Shown one piece after another: positions 7,579-16,315 of a stretch of 44,401 bases of DNA. The translations under genes and the position numbers were made by a program. This DNA is from an uncultured Eubacteriales bacterium. Its GTDB lineage: Bacteria > Bacillota > Clostridia > Lachnospirales > Lachnospiraceae. Location: positions 1 to 44,401 of the forward strand of contig UQYF01000023.1 in the NCBI GenBank assembly GCA_900545175.1. The letters are read 5' to 3'. Each line of letters opens with the position of its first letter. The stretch's first letter is position 1. Below the pieces are notes generated by a model that had not been told where the DNA came from, did not search any database, and worked only from the letters and a program-made list of their open reading frames with translations.

Positions 7579-10093
7579 CAGCATATATATAGAAAGCTTT
7601 GGAAAATTCAAGAACTACAGTCTTGATTTTCACGATGGGATGAACATTATATACGGTGATAACGAGGCAGGAAAATCCACGATAATGGCATTCATTGAGA
7701 TGATGTTTTATGGAAGGACCGCACAGGAAAAGAGTACTGATATAGGCAAAAGCCTCAGAAAAAAATATACGCCGTGGGATGGCTCGGCTATGTGCGGAGA
7801 GTTGGAATTTACCTATGGTGGGAGAAAGTACAGAATACGCAAGGTGTTCAAAAAGACTATCAAGACCGACATGGTAAAACTTTACGATGCACAGACAGGT
7901 GAGGAGATTGAGTTAGGACGCGATGAGGAGATAGGACACCGTTTTTTCGGCATTGATGTATCAAGTTTTGAGAAAAGTGTGTATATAAGCGGTTTCGGGG
8001 GCTTCTCCGGCACAGGTCAGACAAATGAAGACTTAGCGGTAAGACTGTCTAATCTTGTGACAACCATGGATGAGGAGATATCACAGTCCACGGTTCTTCA
8101 AAGGCTTGGCAAAGCTAAGGAACTGCTTCTTTCAAAGAGCGGAAGCAGAGGCAGGCTTGCACAGCTTACGCAGGAGATTGGAAGTGTGAAGGCAGAACTT
8201 CTTAAAAATGAGGAGCTTGTAAGGCAGCAGGCACAGTATCTTGAGAGAAGGTCATATCTTGAGGCAGAGCTTGATGAATGCAGGAAGAAAAAGGAAAATT
8301 ATATGCTTCAGGAGAGCTATAATGAGCTTACAAAAGAGAAAGAGCGTTATGAGGCTGAGAAGAGCAGACTTAAAGAAAAAAGGGAACAGCTTTCTTCGCT
8401 TCTTGAGGAGGGTAGGAGGCTTGATGAAGAACGTGCTTCATTCACAGGACGTAATTACACTTATGACACAGTTGCCGGTTATATAAATCATGCAGATGAG
8501 TTAAGGCATGTGATGTCGGCAAAGCAGTCACAGGCTGATGAGCTTGCAATGAGAAAAAAGGACGGAACGGCGGTTGACAGGGAGGATGTCATGCTTGCAA
8601 GAAATCAGGAGGCAGCAAAGGAGAAGCTTCTTTATTTGAGTGAGCGTATAAGTGAAAATTACAGACCTGCACTTGACAGAAGGAAAGCTGCGATAAAGGC
8701 TGAGACAGAAGGGCTTAGAATGCTTGAGGGTATAGAGGATGTTCCTAAGACCAAGCTTATAGTGAGTGCAGCGGCTATGTTAATCGCAGCAGCATTTGTC
8801 GTCATGACTTTTGCGATTTCAATTTTTTGTCTGGCAGGAGCATTTGTCTTTGCGGGAGCGGCGGTTGTGGTCTTTTCTGCGTACAAAAAACAATGCAATG
8901 AGCATACTAAACGTATGGAGGATGCGAAAAAATTTGCAAAGAAATTAGCGCAGGATAAGGCTGATGCTATCAACAATTTAGAGAGAGAAAAGGGAAGGCT
9001 CTTTGATAAGGGCGCAGGAATCTATCCTGATGCGGACTGCGATTTTGAGGCTATAACGCATGAGAAGCTGAGACAGTGCCATGATAAGCTCGAAAGCATA
9101 TATGGCAGATACAAAGCTTCATCGCTTGCACAGTTAGAAAAGCTTGCCGCAGAAAATGAGGAGGCATCGGTAAACAAAAGTCTTTATGAGTCAGCAGTTG
9201 ATGAGCTTGTGAACGCTCAAAAAGAGTACAAGGCTTATGTTGGGGATGATGACCCGGAAAGTGTGAGAAGAAGGTACAATAATCTCAAAGAAGTAATTGC
9301 TGTATACACCGAAAGACTTAAATTACAGGCAGGAAATCTTCAATCATATATGCAGCTTGAGGACAGCATAGAAGCTATAGACGAAGCTGGTCAAAAGAAC
9401 AATGCAGACTGCGAAAGAGTTTGTCATAGGCTTGACGATATTGTGCAGATGCTTCGCAGTGTAAATATTGAAGAGGCAGACATATCAGGGGAGAATGCAC
9501 TGAAAAATAATATTGCGGATAATGAAGCCGCTATGGAGGATATAAGAAGCCAGCTTGTCGAGTTAGCATCAATGCTTAGAAGTCCTGAACATGATGAAGC
9601 ACAGCTTAACAGGCAGCTTGCACAGCTTGATGAAGAGTATGAACAGAAGAAGGAGCTGTTCGATGCGTTAAAGCTTGCCGAAGAGAATATGAAGGCAGCA
9701 GTCGATGATGTGAGCAGCAGCTTCGGTCCGGTGTTAAATGAAAAGACTGCGGGGATATTTATGCGCATAACAGGCGGAAAGTATGAGAATGTAATGGTTG
9801 ATAAGGAATATTCGATACAGGCAAAGCCTAAAGACGGCGGATACCACGAATGGAAATATTTAAGCAACGGAACGACAGATCAGGCATATCTTGCACTCCG
9901 TCTGGCTATGACACAGCTCATAACGGAAAACGGAGAGAGACTTCCGCTGCTGCTTGACGATATTTTATTACAGTATGATGAAAAAAGAGCAGAAAATGCG
10001 CTTATGTATCTTAAGGAGTATGCGCTTGATGCTCAGATATTGTTCTTTACATGCAGGAATATGGAGAATGAGAAAGCGACAATGCTATTGTAA
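7568..10093 (+). CDS. yhaN: YhaN/SbcC-like SMC-type AAA ATPase with membrane-spanning middle
   Basis: An ATPase of 841 residues that partners the preceding phosphoesterase. Walker A is GDNEAGKST (30-38); long charged helical coiled-coil arms follow (about 190-390 and 440-720); the C-terminal lobe has the signature LSNGTTDQAYLALRLAM and Walker B LPLLLDDILL (D797, D798). Two hydrophobic segments at about 396-437, next to KTKLIVSAAAML, replace the zinc-hook apex of Rad50/SbcC. This is also a feature of YhaN-type proteins and would tether the complex to the membrane. ATG 7568 is preferred to GTG 7562 because GGGGAGG at 7552-7558 is correctly spaced only from the ATG. YhaO/YhaN probably act in DNA end processing or degradation; the substrate is unknown. 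Confidence 0.87.
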   Translation: MRIDSIYIESFGKFKNYSLDFHDGMNIIYGDNEAGKSTIMAFIEMMFYGRTAQEKSTDIGKSLRKKYTPWDGSAMCGELEFTYGGRKYRIRKVFKKTIKTDMVKLYDAQTGEEIELGRDEEIGHRFFGIDVSSFEKSVYISGFGGFSGTGQTNEDLAVRLSNLVTTMDEEISQSTVLQRLGKAKELLLSKSGSRGRLAQLTQEIGSVKAELLKNEELVRQQAQYLERRSYLEAELDECRKKKENYMLQESYNELTKEKERYEAEKSRLKEKREQLSSLLEEGRRLDEERASFTGRNYTYDTVAGYINHADELRHVMSAKQSQADELAMRKKDGTAVDREDVMLARNQEAAKEKLLYLSERISENYRPALDRRKAAIKAETEGLRMLEGIEDVPKTKLIVSAAAMLIAAAFVVMTFAISIFCLAGAFVFAGAAVVVFSAYKKQCNEHTKRMEDAKKFAKKLAQDKADAINNLEREKGRLFDKGAGIYPDADCDFEAITHEKLRQCHDKLESIYGRYKASSLAQLEKLAAENEEASVNKSLYESAVDELVNAQKEYKAYVGDDDPESVRRRYNNLKEVIAVYTERLKLQAGNLQSYMQLEDSIEAIDEAGQKNNADCERVCHRLDDIVQMLRSVNIEEADISGENALKNNIADNEAAMEDIRSQLVELASMLRSPEHDEAQLNRQLAQLDEEYEQKKELFDALKLAEENMKAAVDDVSSSFGPVLNEKTAGIFMRITGGKYENVMVDKEYSIQAKPKDGGYHEWKYLSNGTTDQAYLALRLAMTQLITENGERLPLLLDDILLQYDEKRAENALMYLKEYALDAQILFFTCRNMENEKATMLL

Positions 10094-10213
10094 AAACTAA
10101 GAAGATGAGATATAAAAAGACAAGAGATAAGCTTACTGCTATGAACAGAAAAATTGTTTGGAATTTAGCAGGTGCGGTGCAGCAAAAAAATAAATGTTAT
10201 TGAAAGGAAGCGC

Positions 10214-11518
10214 ATGATGAATCATTTTTCAGTGTATGAGCTGCTGTGGCTGTTTTTCATATATTCATTCATCGGATGGTTTTTTGAGACGGTCTATGCG
10301 GCATTAAGGCAGAAGCATTTTGTAAACAGAGGACTTGTAAGCGGCCCATTATGCATTATATACGGTGTGGGCGCGGTGCTTATGACTGTTGGATTACAGG
10401 AGCTTAGAGGTTTTTGGCTGTTTTTGTTTGCGACAGTGTATGCGGCAGCTATTGAGCTGGCAGCAGGAAAACTCATAGAGCGCATATACCATGAGAGATG
10501 GTGGAATTACAGCAATATTAAGTGGAACCTGGACGGATATATTTGTGTTCCTTTTTCGCTCATAAAAGGTATATTAGGCTATGTGGTTGTCAGATTTGGA
10601 AATAAGCTTCTTCTTGAGCTTATCGGAGTGATACCGCAGCTACTTTTACATATTGTGCTTATTGCGTTGATTGCAGTGCTTGCTGTTGACGTTATTGCTT
10701 CATATATTCTGGCAAAAGGAAAGAGCAGGTATCCCGAAAAGTGGGAGGAGGCAAATGATGCGATAGCGTCCGTTGGACATAGAATTGCTAAGGCGATATA
10801 CCGCACAATGGACAGAAGAATCCACAAGGCTTATCCGAAGGCGGCGAAGGTTGCTGCTGTGCCTAAGGACAAGAAAGTGTTTGCACAGGGCTGTGATTTC
10901 TATAAGATAGTGATGCTGTTTTTTATAGGTGCGTTTTTGGGAGATATCACGGAGACGATATTCTGCCGCATAACTGCCGGTGTGTGGATGAGCAGGAGCA
11001 GTGTCGTGTGGGGACCGTTCAGCATAGTGTGGGGACTTGCAATCGCCGCTGCAACGGCAATGTTATATAAGTATAGAAATAAGAGTGACAGCTTTTTATT
11101 CTGGACAGGAACACTGCTTGGCGGTGCATATGAGTATCTGTGCAGCGTGTTCACAGAGCTTGTATTCGGCAAAGTATTTTGGGATTATAGCAAGATTCCT
11201 TTTAATCTGGGAGGGCGAATCAATCTGCTCTACTGCTTTTTCTGGGGGATAGCTGCGGTTGTGTGGTTCAAGCTTTTATATCCCAAAGCATCGGCGCTAA
11301 TCGAGAAGATACCTGTAGTTACAGGCAAGATAGCAACATGGCTTCTCATAGTATTTATGGTGTGCAATATAGCAGTCTCAGGGCTTGCGCTGATGAGGTA
11401 TGATGAGCGTGAGAACAACATCGAAGCATCCGAAAAATGGCAGGTGTGGATGGATAATCACTACAATGATGCTAAGATGGAAAAAATTTATCCAAATGCA
11501 AAGAGTGTAAATGATTGA
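10214..11518 (+). CDS. Putative ABC-transporter type IV membrane protein (COG4905-like), internally duplicated
   Basis: A membrane protein of about 434 residues made of two related halves. The first half has FIGWFFETVYAALRQKHFVN followed by GLVSGPLCIIYG (about 17-50). The second has FIGAFLGDITETIF and SSVVWGPFSIVWGLA (about 238-275). These paired motifs are typical of the family annotated as putative ABC transporter permease type IV (PF06541), but no ATPase is nearby and transport has not been shown as far as I know. Each half has four or more hydrophobic helices. The start is ATG 10214, with GAAAGGA at 10202-10208; ATG 10217 is equally possible. It follows yhaN by 120 nt without a visible terminator and may be read through from it. 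Confidence 0.75.
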   Translation: MMNHFSVYELLWLFFIYSFIGWFFETVYAALRQKHFVNRGLVSGPLCIIYGVGAVLMTVGLQELRGFWLFLFATVYAAAIELAAGKLIERIYHERWWNYSNIKWNLDGYICVPFSLIKGILGYVVVRFGNKLLLELIGVIPQLLLHIVLIALIAVLAVDVIASYILAKGKSRYPEKWEEANDAIASVGHRIAKAIYRTMDRRIHKAYPKAAKVAAVPKDKKVFAQGCDFYKIVMLFFIGAFLGDITETIFCRITAGVWMSRSSVVWGPFSIVWGLAIAAATAMLYKYRNKSDSFLFWTGTLLGGAYEYLCSVFTELVFGKVFWDYSKIPFNLGGRINLLYCFFWGIAAVVWFKLLYPKASALIEKIPVVTGKIATWLLIVFMVCNIAVSGLALMRYDERENNIEASEKWQVWMDNHYNDAKMEKIYPNAKSVND

Positions 11519-11641
11519 TACGGCTGTAAGGTTTATAAAATATAGATGCAGAGCATTGATTTTATATGGGCAGAAAGCGAAAGCAGATTGAAAATATTAG
11601 TGACATTTTATAAAAATATTATAGTTATTTTCAGAAAACAA

Positions 11642-11650
11642 TGGTATACT
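11642..11650 (+). promoter_or_regulatory. Possible extended -10 promoter of the DUF308 gene
   Basis: TGGTATACT is an extended -10 (TGnTATACT). A weak -35 may lie near 11622. The start codon is 51 nt downstream. A small hairpin (GCAGG/CCTGC, about 11663-11685) lies in the leader. Confidence 0.3.
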
Positions 11651-11700
11651 TAGAAAAAAGTTGCAGGAAATACACATATGCCTGCGGAATGGAGGAAAGC

Positions 11701-12234
11701 ATGAATCTATTTGAGAAAATTCGAAAGGATGTTGTGTGGTCATCGATAGCATATCTTATAATTGGCTTTATACTTCTTATTAAGCCGGGAACAGCGCTTG
11801 TGACTATAGTGCATATTCTTGCACTGCTTGCAGCTATTATGGGAGTTGTGTCATTGGTTTCTTATTTCAGAGATAAATACAGTGTTGGAAACGGCGGTGT
11901 CATAAAAGGTATAGTGTATTTTGTGATAGCAGCATTTCTTTATGCCGGAGCAGGCTTCATTATCTCTATCGTGCCTTTTATACTTGGACTGCTTATTGTG
12001 ACTAGCGGAATTGTGAAGCTTCAGGAGGCACTTGATATGATGAAGTATAAGGCGGACGGAAGTGTGACAGTGCTTGTAATTTCAATATTAAGCTTTATAT
12101 TCGGAATACTTATTCTTGTCAATCCTTTTGGAACAGCGGAGCTTCTGTTTCGAATGATAGGTATCGCATTTATCTATAATGCTATATCTGACTTGCTTAC
12201 TGTATTCTATTTTTCAAAGAAGACAAGATATTAG
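11701..12234 (+). CDS. HdeD/DUF308-like small membrane protein
   Basis: A protein of about 177 residues with six hydrophobic segments in three helical hairpins (AYLIIGFILLIKPGTAL, HILALLAAIMGVVSLV, GIVYFVIAAFLYAGAGFI and so on). The pattern of repeated paired helices with GxxLLxxP turns (FILLIKPGT, LILVNPFGT) fits the DUF308/HdeD family, whose members are linked to acid or general stress in some bacteria but have no defined activity. ATG 11701 is chosen over the upstream in-frame ATG at 11641 because GGAGGA at 11691-11696 directly precedes it. The downstream hairpin at 12293 probably ends its transcript. Confidence 0.7.
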   Translation: MNLFEKIRKDVVWSSIAYLIIGFILLIKPGTALVTIVHILALLAAIMGVVSLVSYFRDKYSVGNGGVIKGIVYFVIAAFLYAGAGFIISIVPFILGLLIVTSGIVKLQEALDMMKYKADGSVTVLVISILSFIFGILILVNPFGTAELLFRMIGIAFIYNAISDLLTVFYFSKKTRY

Positions 12235-12292
12235 TAAAACCGACAGCAGGATAATTTTAATGTAATACGCCATATTCATAATAAAAAATGTT

Positions 12293-12348
12293 GACCTTAA
12301 ACCCAGCTTTAGGTGTATATTGATTGTTGGATTTAGGGTCTTTTTTTT
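12293..12348 (+). terminator. Terminator hairpin immediately before the ECF S-component gene
   Basis: GACCTTAAACCC (12293-12304) pairs with GGATTTAGGGTC (12329-12340), one mismatch and one G-T, followed by eight Ts; the AGGAGG of the next gene begins at once (12349). It can end the DUF308 transcript. Because it sits in the leader of the next gene it could also act as an attenuator. A possible promoter (TTGACC at 12291, 17-19 nt spacer, TGTATA/TATATT) overlaps its left arm, in which case the ECF transcript would not contain the full hairpin. Confidence 0.7.
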
Positions 12349-12361
12349 AGGAGGAAATATT

Positions 12362-12940
12362 ATGAAAAATGTGAAAAAACTTGCTGTGACGGCAATGCTG
12401 TTTGCAGTTGGAATTGTACTGCCGTTTATGATTGGACAGATACCGGCTATAGGAAAGATGCTTTTGCCGATGCATATTCCTGTATTGTTATGCGGCTTTA
12501 TAGTCGGCTGGCAGTATGGTGCGGTTATCGGATTTCTGCTTCCGATTGTCAGAGGAATACTTTTTGGAATGCCTCCGCTGTATCCTAATGCTGTCGCGAT
12601 GGCATTTGAGATGGCGACATATGGCTTTGTCAGCGGCTTTTTATACAGCCATGCTAAGTGGCAGTGTACAAAGATGTTATATGTATCGCTCATAGCTGCT
12701 ATGCTTGCCGGAAGAGCAGTGTGGGCATTTGCCGAGGTGGTACTTCTTGGCATCGGTGGAAATATGTTTACATGGAATATGTTTGTTGCAGGTGCATTCC
12801 TCAACGCAATACCGGGAATTATTGTGCAGCTTGTGCTTATTCCTCTGATTATGGTTGCGTTAAAGCGCGCAAAGGTTGTGCCGTTGTGGATTGGAAATGG
12901 GAATAAATCCGGCGTATCGGGGCGGGCTGTGGAAAAGTAG
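12362..12940 (+). CDS. ECF transporter S component (substrate-binding membrane subunit)
   Basis: A protein of 192 residues with about six membrane helices. The motif LLPMHIPVLLCGFIVGWQYG (about 37-56), then LLPIVRGILFGMPPLYPNA and a conserved FEMATYGFVSG, is characteristic of vitamin-type ECF S components (PF12822-like). The LPMHIPVLL block resembles pantothenate-type (PanT) proteins, so pantothenate is a reasonable but unproven guess. The shared energising module (EcfA, EcfA', EcfT) is not in the window and must be encoded elsewhere. ATG 12362 has AGGAGG at 12349-12354; the 14 codons upstream of it in frame cross the terminator stem and are not coding. Confidence 0.8.
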   Translation: MKNVKKLAVTAMLFAVGIVLPFMIGQIPAIGKMLLPMHIPVLLCGFIVGWQYGAVIGFLLPIVRGILFGMPPLYPNAVAMAFEMATYGFVSGFLYSHAKWQCTKMLYVSLIAAMLAGRAVWAFAEVVLLGIGGNMFTWNMFVAGAFLNAIPGIIVQLVLIPLIMVALKRAKVVPLWIGNGNKSGVSGRAVEK

Positions 12941-13036
12941 TTGTCAGAGTGCTGTAAAATAATATGATGATTAGTGTGAAATCTTCATATATTACTATAT
13001 TGAGTCACTGTCAAAGCAGTGGCATGGGGGATTAGT

Positions 13037-14134
13037 ATGAATAAGGTATTAGACAGTATATTTAGCCGGATTGAAGAGGCACAGAAAAACAACAGAAAGC
13101 TTCTGCTTGTGATAGACGGAAAGTGCGGCTCAGGAAAGACAACTCTGTCTGAGCGGCTTGGTGAGTGCTATGGATGCAATGTGTTCCATATTGACGATTT
13201 TTATCTGCCGATAATTATGCAGACACCTGAGATAATGAAGGAGCCGGGCGGAAATATCAATTATGATAGATTTATAGCTGAGATTATGGCACCGCTTACA
13301 GAGGACAGAGAGCTTGTGTATAGACCGTTTCTATGTATGGAACAGGAGTATGCGCCCGGTGTCAGCCTGAAAAAGACAGCAGTGAATGTCATAGAGGGTA
13401 CATATTCGTGCCACCCCAGACTGCGCAAAATCTATGCAAGTATGATGGATTGGGAAGTTATTACGCTTTTTCTGGATATCGATGACAAGAATCAGCGTGA
13501 CCGCGTGAGAGGTCGTGTTGGTGAGCAGCGATTCAAGCTATTTGAAGACAAATGGATTCCGCGCGAGATGGAATACTTCAGAGCATACTCGGTAGGAGAG
13601 TACTGCGATTACAGTGCCTTTGGGGCGGATAATACAATTAAAGAAAAAGGAGTACACAAAATGCAAATACGAAGAGCCGAGGAAAAGGATATTGAGAGAA
13701 TAAGTGAGCTTTTGGCGCAGGTTCTTGAAATTCATGCGGGCATAAGACCCGACATATTCATTTCGGGAACAACCAAGTACACTTATGATGAGCTTTGTGG
13801 CATGATTAAGGATGATGATAAGCCTATATATGTAGCTGTAAACGAACAGGACAGAGTGCTTGGCTATGCATTCTGTGCAATAAAAAACCAGCCTTTTTCA
13901 AATAATATGGTTCCGTTTAAATCACTTTTTATCGATGATCTGTGTGTGGATGCTGATACAAGAGGAATGCATGTAGGAAGTGCGCTTTTTGAGTTTGCAA
14001 AGGAGGAAGCTAAGAGGCTTGGCTGTTATGAGCTGACACTGAATGTATGGGAAGGCAATGACAGTGCGAGACATTTCTATGAGAAGATGGGAATGAAGCC
14101 TAAGGAAACAAAGATGGAGTATATACTCAGATAA
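13037..14134 (+). CDS. Fusion: uridine-kinase-like P-loop kinase + GNAT acetyltransferase
   Basis: One open frame of 365 codons with two domains. Residues 1 to about 200 are a small-molecule kinase of the uridine kinase/phosphoribulokinase type: Walker A GKCGSGKT (28-35), FHIDDFYLP, a VIEGTYSCHP block and a lid-like DRVRGRVGEQRF. Residues 209-365 are a complete GNAT N-acetyltransferase starting MQIRRAEEKDIERISELL, with an acetyl-CoA-binding stretch CVDADTRGMHVGSALFEFA and the typical NVWEGNDSARHFYEKMGM ending. The junction codons NTIKEKGVHK are a translated ribosome binding site for an internal ATG at 13661, so a free acetyltransferase may also be made. ATG 13037 has GGGGGA upstream (13025-13031). 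Substrates of both halves are unknown. Confidence 0.8.
   Translation: MNKVLDSIFSRIEEAQKNNRKLLLVIDGKCGSGKTTLSERLGECYGCNVFHIDDFYLPIIMQTPEIMKEPGGNINYDRFIAEIMAPLTEDRELVYRPFLCMEQEYAPGVSLKKTAVNVIEGTYSCHPRLRKIYASMMDWEVITLFLDIDDKNQRDRVRGRVGEQRFKLFEDKWIPREMEYFRAYSVGEYCDYSAFGADNTIKEKGVHKMQIRRAEEKDIERISELLAQVLEIHAGIRPDIFISGTTKYTYDELCGMIKDDDKPIYVAVNEQDRVLGYAFCAIKNQPFSNNMVPFKSLFIDDLCVDADTRGMHVGSALFEFAKEEAKRLGCYELTLNVWEGNDSARHFYEKMGMKPKETKMEYILR
13645..13663 (+). promoter_or_regulatory. Internal ribosome binding site and start of the GNAT half
   Basis: AAAAGGAG (13645-13652), an 8-nt spacer and ATG at 13661 form a textbook initiation site inside the fused frame. The ATG begins exactly where GNAT homology begins, suggesting an ancestral separate gene and possibly a second protein product of 157 residues (13661-14134). 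Confidence 0.65.
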
Positions 14135-14396
14135 AAATTTAGTATACATACAGAATTTCTAAAATGAAAAGAAATAAGTGATAATTTTTTGGGGCTTTCA
14201 GAGAATACAGAGTATTATTTTTATCCGGAAGCTGCACCAAATAAGAATTGCGGCGTTATTTTCTGTTACATAATAATTATGCTTGTACAAGATAAGAATA
14301 AAGACAGAAAGATTATCATGCCATCATGTAATGTAAGTATATCATCTGACAATAAGAACCGTCTGTACATACTAAAAAAGACAGAAAAGTAAAATC
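14135..14396. other. Gene-free AT-rich stretch
   Basis: About 260 nt between the kinase-GNAT gene and a terminator hairpin. The only plus-strand frame of note (37 codons from an ATG at 14279, in a longer frame opening at TTG 14189) has no ribosome binding site and no recognisable product. I see no RNA gene or clear promoter here. Confidence 0.5.
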
Positions 14397-14474
14397 AAAA
14401 AACACCATTATATATCAAGTAGTCGAAAAGATAATTTTATATTAAACTGCATGACATATAATGGTGTTTTTTTA
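14397..14474. terminator. Long-loop terminator-like hairpin
   Basis: AAAACACCATTATAT (about 14398-14412) pairs with ATATAATGGTGTTTT (14456-14470), followed on the plus strand by a run of Ts. The 43-nt loop is AT-rich. The stem ends in A-rich and T-rich arms on both sides, so it may work in both directions, for the kinase-GNAT gene (plus) and pyrG (minus). Confidence 0.65.
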
Positions 14475-14479
14475 CTGAA

Positions 14480-14703
14480 TATCGCCATTTTACAGCAATC
14501 ATAGCATCAGGGTGTCAAAACATGCTCAGTAAAACTTGACTGTGTATAACGTGTTATGCTTATGCATTTTACGACTTTTGGGAGAAGCTTAGAACATCTT
14601 GCTTCGTACAACCTAGCTGAAATGCATAAGCATAACACGTTATACACTCGAAAAATTAGTGGGCATGTTCTGCCTCAAAAACACTGCAGTAAAATTGCCG
14701 ACA
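14480..14703. repeat. Palindromic element with perfect 28-bp core stem (MITE/REP-like)
   Basis: Positions 14542-14569 and 14620-14647 are exact inverted copies of 28 bp, starting GTGTATAACG and ending ACGTTATACAC, around a 50-nt loop that itself has a small GAAGC/GCTTC stem. The inverted relationship continues outward imperfectly: AACATGCTCA (about 14518-14527) against TGGGCATGTT (about 14660-14669), then ATTTTACAGCA (14487-14497) against TGCAGTAAAAT (14685-14695), then TATCG against CCGACA. The whole thing could fold into one hairpin of about 224 nt. It contains no gene and abuts the pyrG stop codon. It looks like a small non-coding mobile or repeat element; copy number cannot be checked here. 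Confidence 0.75.
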
Positions 14704-14704
14704 A

Positions 14705-16315
14705 TCAGTTTCTACTATTCTGCTCCTTAAGAGCCGCCTCGATAAATCCACGGAACAGAGGATGTGGTCGGTTAGGACGGGACTTGAACTCAGGATGTGC
14801 CTGCGTTCCGATAAACCATGGATGCTCCTTTAATTCGACCATCTCCACAATTCTTCCGTCAGGTGACATTCCTGAGAGCATCATGCCGTTTTCGGTGAGA
14901 ACATTTCTGAAATCATTGTTGACTTCATATCTGTGGCGATGTCTTTCATGGATTTCTTTTTCGCCGTATAGAGCATATGCTTTTGAATTCTCATCGAGAA
15001 TACAAGGATATGAGCCAAGTCTTAATGTACCGCCGATATCGTCAATTCCTTCCTGGTCAGGCATGAGGTGGATGACAGGGTGAGTTGTTCCCGGAAGAAA
15101 TTCAACACTGTGCGCATCGTTATAGCCGATGACATCCCTTGTAAATTCAACGATTGTAAGCTGCATGCCAAGGCACAGTCCGAGGAATGGAATACTATTC
15201 TCTCTAGCATAGCGGATTGCCTGAATCATGCCCTCAATACCTCTGTCGCCAAAGCCGCCCGGAACTATGATACCGGATACATCATTAAAAAACTCTGCGG
15301 CATTGTCAGATGTAACTTTCTCTGAATCCACCCATTTTATATTTACGGATACACCGTTTGCGATGCCGCCGTGCTTTAAAGCTTCAACTACACTGATGTA
15401 AGCATCATGAAGCTGTGTGTATTTTCCTACGAGAGCGACTGACACATCACCGTGAGGGTGCTTAAGCGCCGTACACATGGCTTTCCAGTCAGTAAGGTCA
15501 GGCTCAGGACAAGGAAGGTTAAGACATTCGCAGGCTACCTGTGCAAGATGCTCCTCCTCCATTGCAAGAGGTGCCTCATACAGATATTCAACGTCAAGGT
15601 TCTGAAGAACATGTGAGCTTGGAACATTGCAAAATAGAGCAATTTTATCCTTGATGCCCTTGTCAAGAGGATACTCGGAACGGCATACTATGATGTCAGG
15701 CTGGATTCCCATTCCCTGAAGTTCCTTAACGCTTGCCTGTGTAGGCTTGGTTTTCATTTCTCCGGATGACTTGAGATAAGGGATAAGCGTCACATGTAAA
15801 AAGAGTGCATTTTCCTTGCCGACTTCATGCTGGAACTGACGAAGTGCTTCAAGGAAAGGCTGGCTCTCGATATCTCCGACTGTGCCTCCGATTTCTACAA
15901 TGGCAATCTTGGTCTCATTGCTTGTGTAATCGCGGAAGAGCCTGCTCTTAATCTCATTTGTAATATGAGGGATAACCTGAACCGTTCCCCCGCCGAAGTC
16001 GCCGCGGCGCTCCTTTGACAGAACCGACCAATATACCTTGCCGGAGGTGACATTTGAGTTCTTTCCAAGGCTCTCATCGATGAAACGCTCATAGTGTCCA
16101 AGGTCGAGGTCCGTCTCAGCTCCATCATCCGTAACAAAAACCTCTCCGTGTTGAATAGGATTCATTGTGCCCGGGTCAATGTTGATATAAGGGTCGAATT
16201 TCTGCATTGTTACCGAATAGCCTCTTGCTTTTAAAAGACGGCCAAGTGATGCTGCGGTGATACCTTTGCCAAGACCGGATACTACACCGCCTGTTACAAA
16301 AACGTACTTTACCAT
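14705..16315 (-). CDS. pyrG: CTP synthase
   Basis: Makes CTP from UTP, ATP and glutamine, the last step of pyrimidine nucleotide synthesis. It has 536 residues, the normal length. The N-terminal synthetase domain opens with VFVTGGVVSGLGKG and MQKFDPYINIDPG; the C-terminal class I glutamine amidotransferase has GLCLGMQ (nucleophile C381), GGFGDRG and a GTQAHPEF triad block. ATG 16315 is preceded by GGAGG at 16323-16327 (minus strand). The gene stands alone between a terminator-like hairpin upstream and the palindromic element downstream. I did not find the initial-G-run plus terminator arrangement of the CTP attenuator known from B. subtilis pyrG. Confidence 0.97.
   Translation of the reverse strand: MVKYVFVTGGVVSGLGKGITAASLGRLLKARGYSVTMQKFDPYINIDPGTMNPIQHGEVFVTDDGAETDLDLGHYERFIDESLGKNSNVTSGKVYWSVLSKERRGDFGGGTVQVIPHITNEIKSRLFRDYTSNETKIAIVEIGGTVGDIESQPFLEALRQFQHEVGKENALFLHVTLIPYLKSSGEMKTKPTQASVKELQGMGIQPDIIVCRSEYPLDKGIKDKIALFCNVPSSHVLQNLDVEYLYEAPLAMEEEHLAQVACECLNLPCPEPDLTDWKAMCTALKHPHGDVSVALVGKYTQLHDAYISVVEALKHGGIANGVSVNIKWVDSEKVTSDNAAEFFNDVSGIIVPGGFGDRGIEGMIQAIRYARENSIPFLGLCLGMQLTIVEFTRDVIGYNDAHSVEFLPGTTHPVIHLMPDQEGIDDIGGTLRLGSYPCILDENSKAYALYGEKEIHERHRHRYEVNNDFRNVLTENGMMLSGMSPDGRIVEMVELKEHPWFIGTQAHPEFKSRPNRPHPLFRGFIEAALKEQNSRN

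Noticed and set aside
14189..14392. 67-codon frame in the gene-free stretch
   Set aside because: It has a TTG start, no ribosome binding site, AT-driven composition and no domain.
14556..15083. Plus-strand frame of 175 codons across the palindrome and the end of pyrG
   Set aside because: It is antisense to pyrG and starts inside the palindrome; codon use is that of a shadow frame.
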